Origin: Polyangium aurulentum | Lineage (GTDB): Bacteria > Myxococcota_A > Polyangia > Polyangiales > Polyangiaceae | Assembly (NCBI GenBank): GCA_945875545.1 | Contig: CAMCKZ010000003.1 | Coordinates: 1-64,000 of the forward strand | Direction: 5' to 3' | Length of the DNA stretch: 64,000 nucleotides | Part shown: in pieces, positions 26,222 to 34,405 of the stretch | Layout of the letters: every line of letters starts with the position of its first letter | Position numbering within the stretch: the stretch's first letter is position 1 | Made by a program: the position numbers and the translations under genes | The notes under the pieces: model-generated | Seen by the model: only the letters and a program-made list of their open reading frames with translations | The model's database searches: none | Told to the model about the DNA's origin: nothing

Positions 26222-27699
26222 CCCGCCACCGTCGGCGCGCTGCGCCCTCTTCCCTTCCCGCTTCCGCGAGCGGTCACCCGATTGTCGTCATCGTTGGCCG
26301 CCCAAATGTGGGCAAATCAACGCTGTTTAATCGTCTGGCGCGCCAAAAACTCGCCATCGTCCATGACGAGCCCGGGGTCACCCGCGACAGGCATTACGCT
26401 GCCACTATGCTGTATGGCCGTCATATAGTCGTCGTTGATACCGGGGGATACGATCCCGAGGACGAAGACCCGATGAAAACGGGCATCGCTCGCCACGTGC
26501 GCGAGGCGATTGCGGAGGCCCACATCATCGTATTTGTGAGCGACGCCACGATGGATCTCACCCACGCGGATCGCGCCGCCGTCGATCTGCTGCGCCGCAC
26601 GTCGAAGCCCGTCATTTACGTGGCAAACAAGGCCGACTCACCGCGCGTCGACAGCGACGCCTTTGACCTTTACCGCATGGGCGTCAAAGAGGTCATTCCT
26701 GTCAGCGCGTTGCATGGGCGCGGCATGCAAGATCTCGAACTTCAGGTCTTTCGAAACCTGCCCGACGACGCCCCGCTTCCGGAAGAAGAGCCCGAAGAGC
26801 GAATTCCCCGGATTGCACTTATTGGCAGGCCAAATGCTGGTAAATCGAGTTTGCTCAATCGCCTTCTCGGCGAAGACCGCATGCTCGTCGACTCCATGCC
26901 CGGCACCACGCGCGACTCCATCGACGCGCTCGTGGAGTTTCAGGGGCAACGCTTCATCATCATCGACACCGCGGGCCTTCGTCGAAAAGCGAAAGTGGTA
27001 TCCGGCGGCGACGAAGTGGAGAGCATGTCCACGCACGCCACGATCGAGACCATCGAGCGCGCCGACATCACCATTCTCGTGAGCGACGCGAGCGAAGGGG
27101 TGGCCGAACAAGATGCTAAAATCATGGGCCTCGCCGCCGACCGCGGCCGAGCGCTCATTATTGCCATCAACAAATGCGACCTCTTGCAGCGCGATGCGTT
27201 GGCCAAAGCCGAGGTCGATGCGCGCGATAAACTCAGTTTCGCACCTTGGGCGCCGCTTCTACGCATCAGCGCAAAAACAGGCCGCGGCCTCAAAGAACTC
27301 GCCGAAATGATTGCCACCGTGGACGCCGCGTACCATCGGCGCGTCACCACGGGCGCCCTCAACCGATTCTTCGCCGCCGTGCTCGAACACCGCAGTCCGC
27401 CCACCAAAGACGGCCGCGCCCCGCGCATTTACTTCCTCACGCAAGTGCAGTCTGCACCGCCCAAATTCGTCATCATTTCGAACGCGCCGGAGCACATTCA
27501 CTTCAGCTACCAGCGCTACGTTCAGAACCAAATCCGCAAGGCTTTTGACTTCACGGGCGCACCGCTCTTCGTCAAGTACAAAGAGAAACGAAAACGCGCG
27601 AAGGGCGCACCGAAGACGGTCAACGAAGACGCCCCCGCGACGGATTCGGATCGCGACGACGACGACGACGACTCGGACGATTTCGACGACGATAATTGA
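26218..27699 (+). CDS. der: Ribosome biogenesis GTPase Der (EngA) with acidic tail
   Basis: Double-GTPase required for 50S assembly. Two G domains in tandem: first GRPNVGKS, DTGG, NKAD; second GRPNAGKS, DTAG, NKCD. The C-terminal KH-like domain includes PRIYFLTQVQSAPPKFVIISN. About 25 residues of Asp-rich tail (DDDDDDSDDFDDDN) follow the normal end, and the N-terminus carries about 20 basic residues before the first G domain. ATG at 26218 overlaps the era stop as ATGA, so the two GTPases are coupled. An exact GTGCAGTCTGCAC (27445-27457) encodes part of VQSA. Confidence 0.95.
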   Translation: MTRHRRRAAPSSLPASASGHPIVVIVGRPNVGKSTLFNRLARQKLAIVHDEPGVTRDRHYAATMLYGRHIVVVDTGGYDPEDEDPMKTGIARHVREAIAEAHIIVFVSDATMDLTHADRAAVDLLRRTSKPVIYVANKADSPRVDSDAFDLYRMGVKEVIPVSALHGRGMQDLELQVFRNLPDDAPLPEEEPEERIPRIALIGRPNAGKSSLLNRLLGEDRMLVDSMPGTTRDSIDALVEFQGQRFIIIDTAGLRRKAKVVSGGDEVESMSTHATIETIERADITILVSDASEGVAEQDAKIMGLAADRGRALIIAINKCDLLQRDALAKAEVDARDKLSFAPWAPLLRISAKTGRGLKELAEMIATVDAAYHRRVTTGALNRFFAAVLEHRSPPTKDGRAPRIYFLTQVQSAPPKFVIISNAPEHIHFSYQRYVQNQIRKAFDFTGAPLFVKYKEKRKRAKGAPKTVNEDAPATDSDRDDDDDDSDDFDDDN

Positions 27700-27720
27700 A
27701 GCAGTTTTGCTGCGTTCAAG

Positions 27721-27752
27721 GGGGTGCGTGCATCATGCATGCACCTCTTTTT
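27721..27752 (+). terminator. Rho-independent terminator after der, formed by the dispersed palindrome
   Basis: The stem pairs 27721-27731 with 27737-27747 (two G-T pairs) around a 5-base loop and is followed by TTTTT. It lies 22 bp after the der stop and 33 bp before the end of the convergent ArsA-like gene. The core TGCATCATGCA belongs to the dispersed TGCA-NNN-TGCA family. Confidence 0.7.
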
Positions 27753-27784
27753 CGTGTAGACGGCGCGTTTTTTGCCCGCCCGAT

Positions 27785-28966
27785 CTACGCGCCGACGACG
27801 GGTTGCGCTTGCAACAAAAACTCGCTGACCTGACCGAGCAGTTTCACGTCATGCACGTCTTGGGCGAGGCGCGGAATCGCCAAGATGGGCATGAGCGCGG
27901 ACCATTCGCTCGTGAGCTTCTGAAGAACGCCCGCGTCGTGTTTCGCGATGCGATGCGCACCGGCGTACGCCTCCGCCAAACGCGCCGGCAGGTCGTCGTC
28001 GAGGGGACTCGGAGCGCCTCCGCGAAGGGCTTGCGCGTAGCCCTCGGCGACCTCACCCAAACGGGGAGAACCCGGGTCACCCGCCGGGGCCATGTGCACC
28101 TGATTGAGGATAAACGCTGCGCATCGCATGCGAGAAGCCCGCAGTCGGTCGGCGAAGAAAAGACCCTCTTGAATCGCGACGGGCGAGGGCGAAGCGACCA
28201 ACACAAAACAAACTTCAGAGCTCGCGAGAAACGCCTGAACGAGGGCTGCTCGCTCTTTGAAGCCACCGAAAAGTTCGTCGAGTTGAGACAGCACTTGAGC
28301 CATATCGCCAAGGAATTCGCCGCCGGTGATCTTTCCGAGGCCCCGCAGAACGACGCTCGCACTCTTGGCCAAAAGGTTCAGCGAGAACTTTCCAGAACTC
28401 TCGAAGGCCTCAATAAACCAGCGCATGGCGGCCGAATCGAGGGCGTCCACGAGCTTCTGCGGCGCATCGAGAAAATCCAGAGCATTGGCCGTTGGCGGGG
28501 TGTCGAGAATGATGAGATCGAAGCGCGGATCGCCCTGCACCGCGAGGAGTTTTTCCATCGCCATGTATTCCTGCGTACCCGCTAGAGACGAGGATATTTG
28601 CTGGTAAATCTTGTTGGCCAAGAGCTTTTCTGCGCGCTCCGGGCTCGACGAATGCTTCAGGACCAGACCGTCAAATGTGCGCTTCGTGTCCAACATCATG
28701 GCGGTGAGCTGGCCTGTCGCCGGATACCCCGCCTCCTCAAAACGAGCCGGCTCCACGCTCATCGCCTCCGCCGACTGCATGTCGATGCCCAATGCCTCCG
28801 CCAGACGCCGCGCAGGGTCGATGGTGAGCACGAGAACGCGCTTTCCCCGCCTGGCCGCCGCAACACCCAGGGCGGCGGCGGTCGTCGTTTTACCGACCCC
28901 TCCAGCGCCGCAGCTGACGATGACCCGATGAGACGAGAGCAGGGCGGCGAGAGGTCCGTCGGTCAT
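27785..28966 (-). CDS. ArsA-family ATPase
   Basis: A 393-residue P-loop ATPase of the ArsA/GET3/MinD class. The deviant Walker A is CGAGGVGKTTTAAALG at about residues 19-34, Walker B region LIILDTPPTANALDFLDAP. A single ATPase half is present and the arsenite-binding cysteines of true ArsA are not evident, so arsenic transport is unlikely. Myxobacteria often encode such ATPases in pairs; only one is here. It follows dnaB by 19 bp as the last gene of the prs-dnaB unit. Confidence 0.82.
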   Translation of the reverse strand: MTDGPLAALLSSHRVIVSCGAGGVGKTTTAAALGVAAARRGKRVLVLTIDPARRLAEALGIDMQSAEAMSVEPARFEEAGYPATGQLTAMMLDTKRTFDGLVLKHSSSPERAEKLLANKIYQQISSSLAGTQEYMAMEKLLAVQGDPRFDLIILDTPPTANALDFLDAPQKLVDALDSAAMRWFIEAFESSGKFSLNLLAKSASVVLRGLGKITGGEFLGDMAQVLSQLDELFGGFKERAALVQAFLASSEVCFVLVASPSPVAIQEGLFFADRLRASRMRCAAFILNQVHMAPAGDPGSPRLGEVAEGYAQALRGGAPSPLDDDLPARLAEAYAGAHRIAKHDAGVLQKLTSEWSALMPILAIPRLAQDVHDVKLLGQVSEFLLQAQPVVGA

Positions 28967-28985
28967 AAAAGTCCTTCTGGCACGG

Positions 28986-30440
28986 TCATTCCATGTACTC
29001 GCCTTCGGGCAAATTCGAAAACTTGGTGTACTCGCGCTCGAAGCGGACCTTCACCGTATCGGTCGCTCCATTCCGGTGTTTCGCGAGAATTAGCTCGGCG
29101 ATGCCCGGCTCCCCGGAGTCCTCTTTGTTGTAATAGTCGTCGCGGTAAATGAAGATGATGTTGTCGGCATCTTGTTCGATCGCGCCCGACTCGCGAAGGT
29201 CGCTGAGCATGGGTCGCTTGGCTTTGTCGGTGCGGGACTCCACCGCTCGATTGAGCTGCGAAAGCGCGATGACCGGGAGCATCAGCTCCTTCGAAAGGCC
29301 CTTCAGTCCGCGGGATATCTCGCTTATTTCCTGCTCCCGTGAGGTCGCGCCGTCGCGGCCCTTCATGAGCTGCAAGTAGTCAATAATGACGAGCCCAACC
29401 CGCGAGCCGTCATTCTTGCGCTCGTACTCGGCGATCAAACGCCGCATCTTGGCGCGCACCTCGAGCAACGTGACGCTCGGCGTGTCGTCGATGTAAATCG
29501 GCAGGCGACTTAGCAGCGAGGCGGCGGCGGTGAGTTTCGTCCAGTCTTCGGTGGTGAGAGCGCGGCTACGCATCTTGCTGACGTCGACGCGAGCCTCGCT
29601 GGCGAGCATGCGATTGGTGAGCTGTTCCCTGGGCATTTCCAGGGAAAAGACCATAACAGCTACGCCCGGAACCTCGGCCCGCTTCCCCGGATGCTCCGGA
29701 TTCTCAATGATGCGCGGGCGGGCCACATTTTGGGCGATGTTGAGAACGAACGAGGTCTTGCCCATACCTGGGCGCGCCGCGACAATCGTGAGATCACCCT
29801 CGTGCAACCCGCTGGTCAAACGGTCGTAGCGATCGAAGCCCGTGGGTACGCCGGTTATCCAGCTGCCCGCGAGAGCTGCAGACTGCATCTTTTCGAACGA
29901 GCGAATCAGAATGGGCTTGATGTGCTCAACGCTCGACGAGCTGCCCGTGCGCGCAATCTGGTAAATGGCCTGCTCTGCGCGATCGATAAACGGCTGCGCC
30001 TCGCCGTAATCGATGTAGCCCTCCGCGGCGATGCGCTGGGCCGCTACGATAATTTGACGCACGCGCGCCTTCTCGAAAACGGTGGTCGCGTAGGCCTCAA
30101 CGTTCGCGAGGGCCGGTGCCACATTGAGCAGCTCCGTCAAGAACGGCATGCCGCCCACCTGCTGCAAGCGCTCGCGGTCGCGGAGCCAAGAGCTCACTTG
30201 AATGTAGTCTACAGGTTGCCCGCGTTCGCGAAGCTCGAGAGCGGCCTCGAAAATGCGGCGATGGGCCTCGGAATAGAAGTGCTCCGCCTTGAGGTATTCC
30301 AGTACTTTATCGATCGCGGAGGGATCGATAAGCACGGCACTCAAGATGGCGGCCTCCGCGTCGAGGTCACTCGGGGGAATGCGGCCGTCGGAAGGGGGAA
30401 GCTCCTTTTGCCGTTCGCGTCGCGTGTAGTCTGCAGCCAT
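28986..30440 (-). CDS. dnaB: Replicative DNA helicase DnaB
   Basis: Hexameric 5'-3' helicase of the replication fork. The N-terminal collar domain begins PPSDLDAEAAILSAVLIDPS. The RecA-like motor contains Walker A ARPGMGKTS, VFSLEMPREQL, Walker B LVIIDYLQLM and SQLNRAVESR, ending DNIIFIYRDDYYN and VRFEREYTKF. At 484 residues it is uninterrupted; there is no intein. ATG at 30440. A terminator separates it from rplI. The palindrome TGCAGACTGCA is at 29877-29887. Confidence 0.97.
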   Translation of the reverse strand: MAADYTRRERQKELPPSDGRIPPSDLDAEAAILSAVLIDPSAIDKVLEYLKAEHFYSEAHRRIFEAALELRERGQPVDYIQVSSWLRDRERLQQVGGMPFLTELLNVAPALANVEAYATTVFEKARVRQIIVAAQRIAAEGYIDYGEAQPFIDRAEQAIYQIARTGSSSSVEHIKPILIRSFEKMQSAALAGSWITGVPTGFDRYDRLTSGLHEGDLTIVAARPGMGKTSFVLNIAQNVARPRIIENPEHPGKRAEVPGVAVMVFSLEMPREQLTNRMLASEARVDVSKMRSRALTTEDWTKLTAAASLLSRLPIYIDDTPSVTLLEVRAKMRRLIAEYERKNDGSRVGLVIIDYLQLMKGRDGATSREQEISEISRGLKGLSKELMLPVIALSQLNRAVESRTDKAKRPMLSDLRESGAIEQDADNIIFIYRDDYYNKEDSGEPGIAELILAKHRNGATDTVKVRFEREYTKFSNLPEGEYME

Positions 30441-30489
30441 ATTAACCCTTCCTCACGATGCCAGGTTGGACCCCGTTAGCCGCCAAATG

Positions 30490-30523
30490 AAAAGAGCCCC
30501 GGAATGGATTCCAGAGCTCTTTT
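30490..30523 (-). terminator. Terminator-like hairpin between rplI and dnaB
   Basis: AAAAGAGC at 30490-30497 pairs with GCTCTTTT at 30516-30523, with an inner GGAAT/ATTCC stem. It lies in the 181-bp gap downstream of rplI and about 50 bp before the dnaB start. It should limit readthrough so that dnaB has separate expression, or act as an attenuator. Confidence 0.7.
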
Positions 30524-30621
30524 GTTTGCCCGCGTGCCGTTCACCCTACCTTGGGATTGGCTGGGGAAAGGCTGGCGAAAGCCTGCCGGAACGCACGTGG
30601 GCGCGCCGGCCGTCCATCGTC

Positions 30622-31077
30622 TTAGGCCTTGGCGATCTCGACCTTGATCGTGGCGACCACGTCGTGGTGAAGTTGAACCTTGACCTCGTGGCTGCCGAGA
30701 CTGCGAAGAGCCTCGCCGATTTGCAGCTTTTTGCGGTCTACGGCGAAGCCGAGGGCCTTGAGGGAGGCCTCAAGGTCTTTGGCCGTCACGGAGCCGAAAA
30801 GGCGGCCGTCAGAACCGGCTCGTTGCGTGAGGTTAACCGTGACGCCCGAGAGCTTCGTGGCGAACGCGCCGGCCTCTTGCTTGGTGCGTTCAGCCCGCGC
30901 CGCGGCGATTGCCTTGTCGTGGGCAACCCGCTTGACAGCGCTCGCCGACGCCGGGACGGCGAAAGAGCGGGGCAGCAAGAAGTTGCGGGCAAAACCTGGA
31001 CGAACACGAACAAGGTCGCCGGCTTTGCCGAGATTCTTGACGTCTTGGTGGAGAATGACTTGAAGGGTGGATGGCAT
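30622..31077 (-). CDS. rplI: 50S ribosomal protein L9
   Basis: A 151-residue L9. The start MPSTLQVILHQDVKNLGKAG and RPGFARNFLLP match the N-terminal rRNA-binding domain; the long helix and C-terminal domain follow (GSVTAKDLEASLKALG, HEVKVQLHHDV). It lies 24 bp after rpsF. In most bacteria rpsR (S18) sits between S6 and L9; it is absent here. Confidence 0.96.
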   Translation of the reverse strand: MPSTLQVILHQDVKNLGKAGDLVRVRPGFARNFLLPRSFAVPASASAVKRVAHDKAIAAARAERTKQEAGAFATKLSGVTVNLTQRAGSDGRLFGSVTAKDLEASLKALGFAVDRKKLQIGEALRSLGSHEVKVQLHHDVVATIKVEIAKA

Positions 31078-31101
31078 GGTCGTGCTCTTAAAGAAAGAGG
31101 G

Positions 31102-31638
31102 TCAGGCCCCGGGCGCTTCTTCAGCGTCGGGAGCGGGTTCTTCTTCAACCCGGTGGCGGGCATCCGACGGGGGATCGACGAAACCCAAGGACCGCTCGCG
31201 CGACTCTTTGTTGTCGTCTTCGTCTGTGGCGAGCTCGAGGCGGGCCAGCTTGATCTCTTCTGGGTCGATCTGCACAGTGGAAACGTCGACGCGGTCGCGG
31301 AGCTTTACCGTGATAAATTTCAGGACAAAGTCTGCGATGCGGAGGTTTCGCTCGAGCTCGGCGACGAGGCCGCCACCACCCAGGTACTTCATGTAAATGT
31401 AGACACCACGGCGCTGCTTGGCGACCGGGTACGCAAGCTTACGACGACCCCAAGATTCAACCTTAAGGAGCTTGCCCTTTTCGCGGTCGATGATCTCGTT
31501 CAGGCGATTTTGAAGCTTCTCCGCCGCGTCGGGATCGACGTCGGGACGGAGGACGAAAATCGTCTCGTACTCGGTGGCTCGGACTGGGCGGGCTGCAGTA
31601 GATGCGCTGGCGGCCGGTGCGCTGGTGATGACGCTCAT
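31102..31638 (-). CDS. rpsF: 30S ribosomal protein S6 with acidic C-terminal tail
   Basis: S6 core YETIFVLRPDVDPDAAEKLQ, GRRKLAYPVAKQRRGVYIYM and IADFVLKFITVKL. Normal S6 has about 100 residues; here the product has 178, with a 22-residue Ala/Ser/Thr-rich start and roughly 55 extra residues ending in an acidic stretch (VEEEPAPDAEEAPGA). The ATG at 31638 is chosen; the frame extends to 31710. First of the S6-L9 pair. Confidence 0.94.
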   Translation of the reverse strand: MSVITSAPAASASTAARPVRATEYETIFVLRPDVDPDAAEKLQNRLNEIIDREKGKLLKVESWGRRKLAYPVAKQRRGVYIYMKYLGGGGLVAELERNLRIADFVLKFITVKLRDRVDVSTVQIDPEEIKLARLELATDEDDNKESRERSLGFVDPPSDARHRVEEEPAPDAEEAPGA

Positions 31639-31740
31639 GAATGACCTTTTGGGGGACGCCCACGAAAAGATGTCGTGAGCAAGGTTCCGTAGGACGGGCG
31701 GGGCTAGCAAGGAACCAGCTCGCCCGCAAGGGAATACGGT

Positions 31741-32325
31741 CTACGGGATCGACGAAGGCGCGGCGTTGGCGAGGGCCGTCGCGCGTGCGACTTTTCCCTC
31801 GATAAATGCCTCGACGATCGGCTGCACGCGCCCGAGAACGCGGTCCATTTCGCCGCGCTCGTAGGCATCGAAGCGCGCCAGGACCCAATCGGCCACGGAG
31901 CCGGTGAAGCCCGCGGGGGCGCGCCCAATGCCGATGCGGACCCGCGCGAAATCGGCCGTTCCAAGTTTGGCCTGAATGTCGCGAAGGCCGTTGTGGCCCG
32001 CGTGACCTCCGCCAACTTTCGCCCGGAGCTGGCCCAGCGGCACGTCCAGTTCGTCGTGGAGCACCACAATCTGCGCTGCGGCGACCTTAAAAAAAGCCGA
32101 TGCAGTCTGCACGCATTGCCCGGAGAGATTCATGAAAGTCAGGGGCCGCAATAAAACGACCGGCTCGCCCGCGAGGGTGCCGGTCGCGTATTCGCCGTTG
32201 AACTTTTCGCGAAATGCCGTGGCATTCGACGCGCCCGCAAGGACGCGCAGGGCATCGAAGCCTGCATTGTGCCGCGTGGATTCGTATTCCCGTCCGGGAT
32301 TGCCGAGGCCAACGAGCAAATGCAC
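31741..32325 (-). CDS. pth: Peptidyl-tRNA hydrolase
   Basis: Releases tRNA from peptidyl-tRNAs dropped by ribosomes. The N-terminus LLVGLGNPGREYESTRHNAG holds the catalytic His; LLRPLTFMNLSGQ, LHDELDVPLG and GGGHAGHNGLRD are the family motifs. 194 residues. It lies 6 bp after rplY, the common rplY-pth pairing. TGCAGTCTGCA at 32101-32111 encodes part of VQTAS. Confidence 0.95.
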   Translation of the reverse strand: MHLLVGLGNPGREYESTRHNAGFDALRVLAGASNATAFREKFNGEYATGTLAGEPVVLLRPLTFMNLSGQCVQTASAFFKVAAAQIVVLHDELDVPLGQLRAKVGGGHAGHNGLRDIQAKLGTADFARVRIGIGRAPAGFTGSVADWVLARFDAYERGEMDRVLGRVQPIVEAFIEGKVARATALANAAPSSIP

Positions 32326-32331
32326 GCGGAA

Positions 32332-33027
32332 CTACTTCTTCTTCGCGGGGGCCTTCGCGGCGGGAGAAGCCTTGGCCGCAGGTGCGCCCTTGGCACCGGC
32401 TTTTGCGTCTTTTCCGGCTGGAGCGGCTGCTCCGGCCACTGGCGCTGCGTCCGCATCGGTATCGGCTTCAGGTGCCGCGACGTGAATGACGGTCTGCTCT
32501 GGCGGCAAACGAATGGTGACGCCCGCGCCGAGGTCAAAGTCTTTGGCGGCCACGTGAGCACTGAGCTCGAGGGCGCTGACGTCGTAGGTGACCCTCAATG
32601 GGATGAGGTCGGGGGTGCAGCGAACGGGGAGCGTGCGGAAGACCTGGCGAAGAACGCCGCCCTTCACAACGCCAACGCATTTGCCCGTGGTGACGAGCAG
32701 AATCTCCGCATCGACCTCGCGATCGAGCTTCACTTCGATGAAATCGACGTGCTCAATTTGCCGCGAAAGAGGGTGAATTTGGAAAGAACGGACCATCGCG
32801 AGGATGTCGCTCTTGCCTTCGACTTCAAGCTTCACGACGGTGTTCTTGCCGCGCTCGCTGGAAAGGATCTTGTGCACTTCTTTTGGATCAACCGCGACGG
32901 CAAGCGCCGCGAGGTCTTTGCCGTAAGCCACGGCGGGAAGCGAACCTGCCGCGCGTAGGCGACGTGCCTCGGGCGAACCGTTCGTGTGGCGGACCTTGGC
33001 GGGAAGGACGTGAATGTTCGTGCTCAT
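32332..33027 (-). CDS. rplY: 50S ribosomal protein L25/CTC with Lys/Ala-rich tail
   Basis: Two-domain (CTC-type) L25 that binds 5S rRNA. The 5S-binding half has RRLRAAGSLPAVAYGKD and PLSRQIEHVDFIEV; the second domain follows to about residue 180. The last 50 residues are Ala/Lys/Pro-rich (GAAAPAGKDAKAG..., ending APAKKK), an unusual basic tail. 231 residues. Upstream 183 bp to prs hold no gene I can identify. Confidence 0.95.
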   Translation of the reverse strand: MSTNIHVLPAKVRHTNGSPEARRLRAAGSLPAVAYGKDLAALAVAVDPKEVHKILSSERGKNTVVKLEVEGKSDILAMVRSFQIHPLSRQIEHVDFIEVKLDREVDAEILLVTTGKCVGVVKGGVLRQVFRTLPVRCTPDLIPLRVTYDVSALELSAHVAAKDFDLGAGVTIRLPPEQTVIHVAAPEADTDADAAPVAGAAAPAGKDAKAGAKGAPAAKASPAAKAPAKKK

Positions 33028-33210
33028 CGGGGACGACCTCGGCGCGGCCCAAGATGGAGCCGCAAAATCAGGACGGTGGGCTATGCCAGAATCCGTGCCT
33101 GTTGACTAGTGACTTTCGTCGAAGGATTCGACTGGAGGGGAAAGGCCCGCGGCAACGAAATGCCTTGGGCGTGGAAACTACCTCGCAAAACGCGCCTCGG
33201 TAAGGGCCCG

Positions 33211-34155
33211 TTATGCGAACAAACGGCTGATGGAGTCGCCGGATACAATGGCCTTGATGGCTTCGGAAAGAAGCTTGGAGACCGTGAGTTGCTTGATCTT
33301 TGGGCAGGCGCGGGCCGCGTCGGTCAGGGGGTGGGTGTCGGTGACGATGACCTCTGTGAGGGGCGACGCGGCAATGCGTTCGATCGCCGGGCCCGACAAC
33401 ACGCCGTGGCACGAGACCGCAGAAACGCTGGACGCGCCCGCGGCCATAAGCGCCTGCGCGGCGCCGCACAGGGTGCCCGCCGTGTCGATCAGGTCGTCGA
33501 CGATGACGCAGCGCTTGCCTCGCACGTCGCCAATGACGTTCATCACTTCGCTCACGTTGGCGCGTTCGCGGCGTTTGTCGATGATGGCGAGACCACCGCC
33601 TAGGCGCTTGGAATAAGCCCGCGCGCGCTCGACGCCGCCCGCATCGGGCGAGACCACCATGGAGTCTTCGCCGAACTTCGGACGAAGGTATTCGAGCATG
33701 ACGGGCATGGCGTAAAGGTGGTCGAAGGGAATGTTGAAAAACCCTTGTATTTGCCCGGCGTGAAGGTCAACGGAGACCACGCGATTGACGCCCGCTGCGG
33801 TCAGCAAATCGGCCACGAGCTTGGAGGTGATGGGCGACCGCGGATGCACTTTTCGGTCTTGGCGCGCGTACCCGTAATAGGGAATCACGGCGGTAATAGA
33901 GCCCACCGACGCTCGGCGAAGGGCGTCGCAGAGAATGAGCAGCTCCATCACGTTGTCGTTCACCGGTCGGCAGGTGGACTGGATGATGAAGGCGTCAACG
34001 CCACGCACGTTTTCGCGAATTTCGCAATAGGATTCGCCATCGCTGAAACGCTTGAAATCCACCTTCGACAGACTCATGTCGAGGTGGGTGGCAATGCTTT
34101 CGGCCAGGGGGAGATTCGCTGCGCCGGAAAGAAGGCGGTAATCTTTTTTGAACAT
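33211..34155 (-). CDS. prs: Ribose-phosphate pyrophosphokinase
   Basis: Makes PRPP from ribose 5-phosphate and ATP for nucleotide, His and Trp synthesis. The 314-residue product has the usual length. Motifs include the flexible loop [19 protein letters not shown], the PRPP-binding [12 protein letters not shown] and [16 protein letters not shown] near the N-terminus. ATG at 34155. Its 5' leader contains a 22-bp tandem repeat beginning 5 bp before the start. prs heads the minus-strand unit with rplY and pth. Confidence 0.96.
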   Translation of the reverse strand: MFKKDYRLLSGAANLPLAESIATHLDMSLSKVDFKRFSDGESYCEIRENVRGVDAFIIQSTCRPVNDNVMELLILCDALRRASVGSITAVIPYYGYARQDRKVHPRSPITSKLVADLLTAAGVNRVVSVDLHAGQIQGFFNIPFDHLYAMPVMLEYLRPKFGEDSMVVSPDAGGVERARAYSKRLGGGLAIIDKRRERANVSEVMNVIGDVRGKRCVIVDDLIDTAGTLCGAAQALMAAGASSVSAVSCHGVLSGPAIERIAASPLTEVIVTDTHPLTDAARACPKIKQLTVSKLLSEAIKAIVSGDSISRLFA

Positions 34156-34159
34156 GGCT

Positions 34160-34203
34160 GACGCTCCGAGGGTGTGTCGCCGACGCTCCGAGGGTGTGTC
34201 GAC
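34160..34203 (-). repeat. 22-bp tandem repeat in the prs leader
   Basis: Two copies, 34160-34181 and 34182-34203, differing at one base, with a decayed third to about 34224. They abut the prs start codon, where a ribosome-binding site would be, so they are in the mRNA leader if transcribed. The rest of the 250-bp gap to 34405 shows no gene. Confidence 0.85.
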
Positions 34204-34405
34204 GACGCGCCGAGGCGTCTACCGACGCGGCGCGGGCGTGTCAACGTGACCGCGGCTTTACGCCGCGACGCCATCGAATCTTCAGGCCATTTGCCAAAAA
34301 AATCTTTCACTCCCAGACACGCGTGGACCGGCCCTCGCCCCGGATCTGTTAACTATTCGTGACACGTCCGTTGTATGTCGTACGGATGCTTTACGTACTG
34401 CTGTC

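Noticed and set aside
27785-28966. Arsenite efflux ATPase
   Set aside because: Only one ATPase half, no clear arsenite cysteines and no ars neighbours; kept as an ArsA-family ATPase without arsenic role.
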